Assembly: GCA_029210085.1 (NCBI GenBank)
Contig: JARGPP010000026.1
Span: 1-64,000 of the forward strand
DNA from: Legionellaceae bacterium
GTDB taxonomy: Bacteria > Pseudomonadota > Gammaproteobacteria > Legionellales > Legionellaceae
Length of the DNA: 64,000 bases
Direction: 5' to 3'
The first letter of the stretch is position 1; the number at the start of each line of letters is the position of its first letter. Below, piece after piece: positions 57,997-64,000 of this stretch. The notes below the pieces were generated by a model, which saw only the letters and a list, made by a program, of their open reading frames with translations, was not told the DNA's origin and ran no database searches. Both the position numbers and the translations under genes were made by a program.

Positions 57997-59072
57997 CGAA
58001 TTACCTCCTCAATTACAGCACCACCTAAACAAATGTTTTTATCATAAAAAACAATGTATTGGCCAACCGTAACTGCTCGTTGTGGGCTTGAAAAAATAAC
58101 GGTTTGTTTACCTTCATTTTCAGGTGAAATCATACAGGCTTGTTCTGCTTGTCGATAGCGTGTTTTTGCAAAGCATGTTTTAGGAAAATCATACTCGGTT
58201 TGTTTTTCTAACCAATGAATAGGCCCACAGATTAAACCTTGTGCGTAGAGCATTGGATGTTCGCTGCCTTGAGCGACTATCAATTGATTATTTTTTAAAT
58301 CTTTATCAACGACATACCATGGAGCGTCTATTGCATTGCGTACACCGCCTATATTTAAACCTTGGCGCTGGCCGATTGTGTAAAACATTAGACCATCATG
58401 TTGTCCTAATGTTTCACCTTGGGCATCTCGTATAATACCCGGAGTCGCTAACATGAATTCGTTCAAAAATTGTTTGAACGGACGTTCACCAATAAAACAT
58501 AACCCTGTTGAGTCTTTTTTTGCATGTGTTTTTAAATTTATTTTTTTTGCAATTTCTCGAATTTGTGGCTTCAAATAGTCGCCAATTGGAAAATAAACTT
58601 GTTTTAAGACCTCAGGCTTAATGGCATGTAAAAAATAAGTTTGATCTTTTTCCCGATCCTTTGCTTTACAGAGTTTATGATTTGCATCAATGCGTGCGTA
58701 ATGTCCGGTTGCAATTGCATCGGCGCCTAAAGTCATGGCGTGTTTTAAAAATAAATTAAATTTAATTTCTTTGTTGCACAATACATCTGGGTTAGGAGTT
58801 CTACCGCGCTCATATTCAGATAACACATGTTCAAACACTTGATTCCAATAAGCTTCTGAAAAGTTGACTTGATGCAGAGGAATCTGGAGTTGTTCGCAAA
58901 CAGCTGCTGCATCCGCTAAATCAGCAGCTGCAGCACAATATCCAGGCTTATCATCTTGCTCCCAATTTTTCATGAATAAGCCTTCTACTTCAAAACCTTG
59001 TTGAAGTAGAAGATAGGCCGCAACAGATGAATCGACACCACCAGACATACCAATGATTACTTTTTTTACCAT
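57993..59072 (-). CDS. mnmA: tRNA-specific 2-thiouridylase MnmA
   Basis: 359 residues. PP-loop [15 protein letters not shown], catalytic Cys pair in [14 protein letters not shown] and [15 protein letters not shown]-terminal beta-barrel. Thiolates U34 in Lys, Glu and Gln tRNAs. Followed on the minus strand by erpA. Divergent from rpmF. Confidence 0.96.
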   Translation of the reverse strand: MVKKVIIGMSGGVDSSVAAYLLLQQGFEVEGLFMKNWEQDDKPGYCAAAADLADAAAVCEQLQIPLHQVNFSEAYWNQVFEHVLSEYERGRTPNPDVLCNKEIKFNLFLKHAMTLGADAIATGHYARIDANHKLCKAKDREKDQTYFLHAIKPEVLKQVYFPIGDYLKPQIREIAKKINLKTHAKKDSTGLCFIGERPFKQFLNEFMLATPGIIRDAQGETLGQHDGLMFYTIGQRQGLNIGGVRNAIDAPWYVVDKDLKNNQLIVAQGSEHPMLYAQGLICGPIHWLEKQTEYDFPKTCFAKTRYRQAEQACMISPENEGKQTVIFSSPQRAVTVGQYIVFYDKNICLGGAVIEEVIR

Positions 59073-59151
59073 AACTTATGTTTTCGAAGCACTTGAAAAG
59101 CAGTATTTTAACAAAAAAATCGTAAAAACGGGAACTTATCTATCATAATAC

Positions 59152-59180
59152 TTGGATTACAATAAAAAACTCGGTAGAAT
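59152..59180 (+). promoter_or_regulatory. Promoter of the rpmF-plsX-fab operon
   Basis: TTGGAT (59152-59157) and TAGAAT (59175-59180), spacer 17 bp, 39 bp before the rpmF start. Confidence 0.6.
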
Positions 59181-59218
59181 TCATCCCCAATGAAAACAAA
59201 TTGGTTAGGAGTAAGGCA

Positions 59219-59419
59219 ATGGCAGTTCAACAAAATAGAAGAACACGTTCAACACGTGACAAACGTCGTTTTCACGATAAATTAAAACAACCTACGTTAT
59301 CTATTAACGCAACAACGGGTGAAGCTCATCTACGTCATCATATCACTCCTGATGGGTATGACTGTCGTGGAGAGCGTCGTGTGTTAGTGAACGATACGAT
59401 GTACGAAGAAGACGAGTAA
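59219..59419 (+). CDS. rpmF: 50S ribosomal protein L32
   Basis: 66 residues, starting [20 protein letters not shown] and with [14 protein letters not shown], the L32 signature. Acidic C-terminus (MYEEDE). No zinc Cys quartet, as in the C-minus type. ATG at 59219 with AAGG; the frame starts 6 codons earlier. The usual upstream yceD is absent. Confidence 0.95.
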   Translation: MAVQQNRRTRSTRDKRRFHDKLKQPTLSINATTGEAHLRHHITPDGYDCRGERRVLVNDTMYEEDE

Positions 59420-59425
59420 AGCAAT

Positions 59426-60454
59426 TTGAAGGCCTTAACGGTTTCGGTTGATGTGATGGGGGGGGATCATGGCTTAAGTGTCACGATTCCTGCTTGTGTT
59501 GCAGCCATTAAAAAAAATGCGTACTTGCACTTGATGCTCGTGGGTGATGAACACCAAATTAAAACGTATTTAAGAGATCAAGGTATTACAGATAGCCCTC
59601 AACTCACACTTGTTCATGCCCCTGAAATGGTTGACATGGACGAGTTACCTTCCCATGCGCTAAGAAAAAAGAAAAAATCTTCTATGCGTATTGCTATTAA
59701 TTTAGTGAAAGAAGGAAAAGCAGAAGCATGTGTGAGTGCTGGTAATACAGGTGCATTGATGGCAACTGCACGTTTTGTCTTAAAAACATTACCCGGCATT
59801 GATAGACCAGCAATTATTGCTGAATTACCTACAAAGCACTCTAGGACACGTGTAATTGATTTAGGTGCGAATGTCGACTCATGTGCGGAGCATTTATTTC
59901 AATTTGCTGTGATGGGATCGGCATTAATTAAAGCGGTTGATCATAAAGCAAAACCAACAGTGGCTGTTCTAAACGTCGGTGTTGAAGAAATCAAAGGAAA
60001 CGAACAAGTTAAACGTACAGCTCAAATGCTTTCTGAATGTGGTGTAATGAACTACATGGGATATGTTGAAGGAAATGATTTTTATTCCGGTGAAGTGGAC
60101 TTGATTGTTTGCGATGGTTTTGTTGGCAATGTAGCACTTAAGTCCAGTGAGGGCTTATACAAACTGATGTCTAGTGTTTTGAAAGAATCATTCATGATGA
60201 ACTTATGGACAAAATTTGTGGGTTTGCTTGCACGCCCTGTGTTGCAACAGCTTAAAAAAAGAATGGACCCTGCGCGATATAATGGTGCGACCCTCATTGG
60301 TCTTAATGGTATCGTCGTTAAAAGTCATGGTGGTGCAAGTGAAACGGCATTTCAATTTGCTATTGAGCAAGCGTCTATACAAGTAGAAAATCGCGTAGTT
60401 GATTTGGTTCGTGAGCAAATATCAAATTTTGTAGAAGAAGGTGTTTCTTTATGA
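59426..60454 (+). CDS. plsX: Phosphate acyltransferase PlsX
   Basis: 342 residues: [20 protein letters not shown] at the start, [20 protein letters not shown], and [20 protein letters not shown] at the end. Makes acyl-phosphate from acyl-ACP for phospholipid synthesis. The only suitable start is a TTG (59426), 6 bp after rpmF; there is no ATG before the conserved motif. Overlaps fabD by 4 nt (ATGA). The usual fabH is not between them. Confidence 0.95.
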   Translation: MKALTVSVDVMGGDHGLSVTIPACVAAIKKNAYLHLMLVGDEHQIKTYLRDQGITDSPQLTLVHAPEMVDMDELPSHALRKKKKSSMRIAINLVKEGKAEACVSAGNTGALMATARFVLKTLPGIDRPAIIAELPTKHSRTRVIDLGANVDSCAEHLFQFAVMGSALIKAVDHKAKPTVAVLNVGVEEIKGNEQVKRTAQMLSECGVMNYMGYVEGNDFYSGEVDLIVCDGFVGNVALKSSEGLYKLMSSVLKESFMMNLWTKFVGLLARPVLQQLKKRMDPARYNGATLIGLNGIVVKSHGGASETAFQFAIEQASIQVENRVVDLVREQISNFVEEGVSL

Positions 60455-61410
60455 GTAATACAAGTCATTCATCTCAAAAAGCGTTTGTTTTTCCAGGGCA
60501 GGGTTCTCAGTCGCTGGGTATGTTAGCCGAACTTAAAGACGAACACAGTATTGTACATGATGTGTTTTCGCTGGTTTCTGATACCTTAGGATATGATCTT
60601 TGGAAGCTCGTGCAAACAGGTCCTATAGAGCAGTTGAATCAAACTGAATATACACAGGTTGCAATGTTGGTTGCTGATGTTGCTGTTTATCGGATACTTG
60701 AAAGTTATGGTATAGATGCTCGTATTTCAGCAGGGCATAGTTTAGGTGAATATGCAGCGTTGGCTTGTGCTGACGCTATTGAGCTGTCTGATGCTGCAAA
60801 ACTAGTTCAAGCCCGTGGACGACTGATGCAAGAAAATGTTCCGCTTGGACAAGGTGCGATGGCTGCTATCGTTGGACTGACTGATGAGCAAGTACAAGAG
60901 GCTTGTCGCAAAGCTTCAACTGATCTGATGCATGTTAGTCCTGCAAACTATAATGCGATTGGTCAAGTTGTGATTGCAGGGCATACAGATGCGGTAAAAA
61001 ACGCGATGCAAGAAGCTGAAAGTATGGGAGCACGATTAGCACTTGAGATTCCTGTGAGTGTGCCATGTCACTGTTCGCTTCTTTCTGATGCCGCCTTGAA
61101 ATTTAAAGAAGTATTAAATCGCACGCCTATGACTACACCTAAACGTGCGGTTATCAGTAATGTTGATCTCAGCATACACGATAACCCTGAAACCATGAGA
61201 AAACTGCTTGCTCAACAGCTTTGCAGTCCTGTGCGCTGGGTTGAAACTATTCAAGCAATGAAGCAGGCAGGTATCACACAAATTATAGAGTGTGGGCCAG
61301 GCGCAGTACTAGCGGGTCTTGTTAAGCGAATTGATAAAAGTATTTCAGCGATAAGCATTAATACACCCAATAATCTTGAAAAAATGCTGGGTCTTGAAGG
61401 AATATCATAA
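60451..61410 (+). CDS. fabD: Malonyl-CoA:ACP transacylase
   Basis: 319 residues: [11 protein letters not shown], catalytic Ser in [14 protein letters not shown], and the catalytic His in [12 protein letters not shown]. Loads malonyl onto ACP. Starts within the plsX stop and overlaps fabG by one base, so the cluster is translationally coupled. Confidence 0.97.
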   Translation: MSNTSHSSQKAFVFPGQGSQSLGMLAELKDEHSIVHDVFSLVSDTLGYDLWKLVQTGPIEQLNQTEYTQVAMLVADVAVYRILESYGIDARISAGHSLGEYAALACADAIELSDAAKLVQARGRLMQENVPLGQGAMAAIVGLTDEQVQEACRKASTDLMHVSPANYNAIGQVVIAGHTDAVKNAMQEAESMGARLALEIPVSVPCHCSLLSDAALKFKEVLNRTPMTTPKRAVISNVDLSIHDNPETMRKLLAQQLCSPVRWVETIQAMKQAGITQIIECGPGAVLAGLVKRIDKSISAISINTPNNLEKMLGLEGIS

Positions 61411-62156
61411 TGATTGATTTGAAAGATAAAGTCGCCCTCATTACAGGAGCAACTCGTGGCATAGGTATGGCAATTACTAAAACTTTAGCTGAGCAAGGTG
61501 CCTATGTTATTGGTACGGCTACCACTGAATCTGGTGCTGAACGTATCAGCACGTACTTGAAAGAAGCACAACTTTCAGGACAAGGAGCCGTACTTAATGT
61601 TACGGATCCTGACAGCATAGAGGCACTGTTAACCTCGTTGAGTCATGATAATAAAACACCTCATATTTTAGTCAATAATGCAGGTGTTACAGCGGATAAT
61701 TTATTATTACGCATGGATGATGATGAGTGGGAACGTGTTATCACCACTAATTTAAGCGCTATTTTTCGAATGACACGAGCATTCATTAAGCCAATGTTTC
61801 GTGCTCGATTTGGCCGAGTCATTAATATAGGGTCAGTTGTTGGTTCTAGCGGTAATCCAGGACAAGTCAATTATACTGCAGCAAAAGCAGGCCTCATCGG
61901 CTTCTCAAAGTCACTCGCTCAAGAGATTGGCAGCCGAGGTATTACTGTAAATGTAGTCGCACCTGGTTTTATCGCTACAGAAATGACAGAAGTTTTGCCT
62001 GACCTGGTGAAGTCTGAAATGAAAAAGCGCATTCCTACTAAACGTTTTGGGACACCGGACGATATTGCTAATGCGGTTGCTTTTCTTGCATCAGATGCTG
62101 CAAACTATATCACCGGTGAAACAATACACGTAAATGGTGGCATGTACATGAGTTAA
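61410..62156 (+). CDS. fabG: 3-oxoacyl-ACP reductase
   Basis: 248 residues, SDR fold: ITGATRGIGMAI nucleotide loop, ILVNNAGV, catalytic YTAAKAG, and the C-terminal ITGETIHVNGGMYMS. Reduces 3-oxoacyl-ACP with NADPH. Third gene in the fab cluster; 95 bp before acpP, where acpP may have its own promoter. Confidence 0.97.
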   Translation: MIDLKDKVALITGATRGIGMAITKTLAEQGAYVIGTATTESGAERISTYLKEAQLSGQGAVLNVTDPDSIEALLTSLSHDNKTPHILVNNAGVTADNLLLRMDDDEWERVITTNLSAIFRMTRAFIKPMFRARFGRVINIGSVVGSSGNPGQVNYTAAKAGLIGFSKSLAQEIGSRGITVNVVAPGFIATEMTEVLPDLVKSEMKKRIPTKRFGTPDDIANAVAFLASDAANYITGETIHVNGGMYMS

Positions 62157-62251
62157 AGAGGCTTATTAGACTTGCGTTATTTGAATAATCTAATAAACTA
62201 CCCATCAATAGACATTTAATTTTTTATCAATCGAAAAAGGAACTATAGGTT

Positions 62252-62500
62252 ATGAGTGCAAATGGTACAGTAGCAGAAAGAGTCCGTAAAATTGTTGCTG
62301 AACAATTGGGCGTAAAAGAAGAAGAATTGAAAAATGATGCTTCTTTTGTCGATGACTTAGGCGCAGATTCTCTGGATACGGTTGAATTGGTGATGGCTTT
62401 AGAAGAGGAGTTTGAAACTGAAATTCCTGATGAAAAAGCAGAGCAAATTACAACAGTTCAAGGTGCAATTGATTACATCGATTCTAATTTACAGAGTTAA
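62252..62500 (+). CDS. acpP: Acyl carrier protein
   Basis: 82 residues, acidic, with the phosphopantetheine Ser in [20 protein letters not shown]. Carries acyl chains for FabD/G/F and PlsX. Strong ribosome-binding region (AAAGGAAC) with separate leader suggests high expression. Followed by fabF after 9 bp. Confidence 0.98.
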   Translation: MSANGTVAERVRKIVAEQLGVKEEELKNDASFVDDLGADSLDTVELVMALEEEFETEIPDEKAEQITTVQGAIDYIDSNLQS

Positions 62501-62509
62501 GATTAATCT

Positions 62510-63754
62510 ATGACAAAGAGACGTGTGGTTGTAACAGGTCTAGGCATGTTAACCCCTGTTGGGCTTAATGTGGATGAAACCTGGAAAAATATTCTAGCAG
62601 GTGTTAGTGGTACCGGGCCTATAGATGAGTTTGATGTATCGGAGTATTCAACTAAAATTTGGGCAAAAGTTAAAGGCTTTAATCCTGAAGATTATATTCC
62701 TGCAAAAGATGCTCGAAAAATGGATCCGTTTACACAGTATGGGGTAGTTGCAGCAGCAGAGGCATTGGCTGATGCAAATCTTGAGATAACTGAGGAACTG
62801 TCGCATCGTGTAGGTGTTTCTGTTGGTGCTGGTATTGGTGGTATAGAAACCATTTTAAACAACCAAGAACGCTTGGAGAAGTCCGGCCCACGTAAAGTCT
62901 CACCCTTCTTTATTCCAGCTGCCATTATTAATATGGTAGCTGGACAAATTTCTATTCGAAACAATTTAAAAGGCCCTAATATATCTGTCGTTACAGCTTG
63001 TACTACAGGAACACATAGTATCGGACTTTCTGGGCGTATGATTGCTTATGGTGATGCCGATGTTATGGTTTGTGGTGGTTCTGAAATGACCTTAACACCG
63101 TTGTGTGTTGCGGGTTTTTCAGCTGTTCGTGCGCTTTCACGCCGTAATGACGAACCAGAAAAAGCATCTCGTCCTTGGGATAAAGACAGAGATGGGTTTG
63201 TTATGGGAGACGGAGCGGGCGTTTTAGTGCTCGAAGAATATGAACATGCAAAAGCACGTGGCGCCAAAATTTACGCCGAATTGACAGGCTTTGGTATGTC
63301 TGGAGATGCCTATCATATTACCTCACCTGATGAAGATGCTGAAGGTGCAACCGAAAGTATGGCTGCTGCTATAAAAGATGCGGGTATTGAGCCTAATCAA
63401 GTTGACTATATTAACGCACATGGTACTTCTACTTCTCTCAATGATAAAAATGAAACAATGGCTATTAAGCGTTTATTTAAAGAGCACGCTTATAAATTAG
63501 CTGTTAGCTCTACGAAGTCTATGACAGGACATCTTTTAGGAGCTGCGGGTGCCATTGAGGCTATTTTTAGTGTGCTTGCCATTCGAGATCAAATTGCACC
63601 ACCTACGATTAATTTAGACAATCCAGACGAAGGTTGCGATTTGAATTTTGTGGCACATCAACCACAAAAACGTGTGATAAATAATGTTTTGAGTAATTCC
63701 TTAGGATTTGGTGGAACAAACGGCTCTTTATTGTTTACAAAAATTGAGTCTTAA
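62510..63754 (+). CDS. fabF: 3-oxoacyl-ACP synthase II
   Basis: 414 residues. Thiolase fold with catalytic Cys in [11 protein letters not shown], His residues in [15 protein letters not shown] and [13 protein letters not shown]. Elongates acyl-ACP. Normal length. tmk follows after 2 bp; pabC and mltG, often between, are absent. Confidence 0.98.
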   Translation: MTKRRVVVTGLGMLTPVGLNVDETWKNILAGVSGTGPIDEFDVSEYSTKIWAKVKGFNPEDYIPAKDARKMDPFTQYGVVAAAEALADANLEITEELSHRVGVSVGAGIGGIETILNNQERLEKSGPRKVSPFFIPAAIINMVAGQISIRNNLKGPNISVVTACTTGTHSIGLSGRMIAYGDADVMVCGGSEMTLTPLCVAGFSAVRALSRRNDEPEKASRPWDKDRDGFVMGDGAGVLVLEEYEHAKARGAKIYAELTGFGMSGDAYHITSPDEDAEGATESMAAAIKDAGIEPNQVDYINAHGTSTSLNDKNETMAIKRLFKEHAYKLAVSSTKSMTGHLLGAAGAIEAIFSVLAIRDQIAPPTINLDNPDEGCDLNFVAHQPQKRVINNVLSNSLGFGGTNGSLLFTKIES

Positions 63755-63756
63755 AC

Positions 63757-64000
63757 ATGTTAAATTTGCCGGGTCAGTTTATTGTACTCGAAGGCTTAGA
63801 AGGTGCTGGAAAATCAACAGCACTCACAACAATTAAACGATTCTTAATGCCCCATGTTCCTGAGTTAATCGTAACAAGGGAACCGGGTGGAACTCATACC
63901 GGCGAAATTATCCGTCAAATTATTAAGCAAGTTCCTGATAATGAAGCACTTTTACCTCGCACTGAATTACTTTTATTTTATGCTGCGCGTCATCAGCTGG
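63757..64000 (+). CDS. tmk: Thymidylate kinase, N-terminal part (runs off the right edge)
   Basis: 81 visible codons from ATG 63757. P-loop LEGLEGAGKSTAL, the DR-type TREPGGTHTGEIIR segment and LLFYAARHQ are all family signatures. It makes dTDP from dTMP. The C-terminus lies outside the window. It starts two bases after fabF, in a position usually held by pabC-mltG-tmk-holB. Confidence 0.95.
   Translation, partial: MLNLPGQFIVLEGLEGAGKSTALTTIKRFLMPHVPELIVTREPGGTHTGEIIRQIIKQVPDNEALLPRTELLLFYAARHQL

Overview
The window looks like an AT-rich chromosomal segment of a Gram-negative gammaproteobacterium. Evidence: RpoD plus an RpoS next to nlpD, a class I lipoyl transferase in a dacA-ybeD-lipB cluster, SPOR-domain envelope proteins, OM lipoproteins with lipoboxes, and the classic accD-folC-dedD-cvpA and rpmF-plsX-fab blocks. 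Several traits recall Legionellales (Legionella/Coxiella/Berkiella-like): a DedA-PAP2-LssY fusion, uncharacterised proteins with hydrophobic hairpins, many short overlaps and modest GC. That placement is inference from gene content and memory, not a database match.

Layout. 1-9.6 kb is accessory: the truncated end of an IS3-family element, a secreted protein with eight Asp-box-like repeats, an SnoaL-like protein, two GNAT acetyltransferases, a DUF2089/Yip1 pair, a YihY-like membrane protein, a 477-aa orphan with a hydrophobic hairpin, a 47-aa lipoprotein and much intergenic DNA with palindromes and gene remnants. 9.6-15.1 kb (minus) is rpoD, prmC, prfA, hemA. 15.4-20.5 kb (minus) is sohB, the DedA-PAP2-LssY gene, lipB, ybeD, dacA. 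Then come rlpA and an L,D-transpeptidase, accD-folC-dedD-cvpA, a malic enzyme, and lipoprotein-surE-yqaA-nlpD-rpoS.

31.9-33.2 kb holds two uncharacterised hydrophobic proteins, one with a His/Cys arrangement suggesting a permuted papain-like fold. 33.2-37 kb (minus) is potABCD. A Cys-rich repeat protein, rmuC and ligA follow, then a protein with a duplicated W-containing motif, queA, and a short TGT-like protein that keeps the zinc site but lacks the catalytic middle. 43.9-47.4 kb (minus) is a thiamine salvage operon (thiE-thiM-thiD-tenA) behind a TPP riboswitch, ending in a CDP-alcohol phosphatidyltransferase.

47.5-64 kb: paired glycine-zipper lipoproteins, a TVP38-like protein, guaB-guaA-tadA, an acetolactate decarboxylase, a GNAT protein, an amino-acid permease, a second L,D-transpeptidase, map, erpA, mnmA, then rpmF-plsX-fabD-fabG-acpP-fabF-tmk. 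This last block lacks fabH between plsX and fabD, and lacks pabC/mltG before tmk.

Most genes are housekeeping and tightly packed; four junctions share exactly the same 17-nt overlap. No tRNA, rRNA or CRISPR array was recognised. Start codons were revised where an internal ATG fits the family or a Shine-Dalgarno better. Promoter and terminator calls are by eye.
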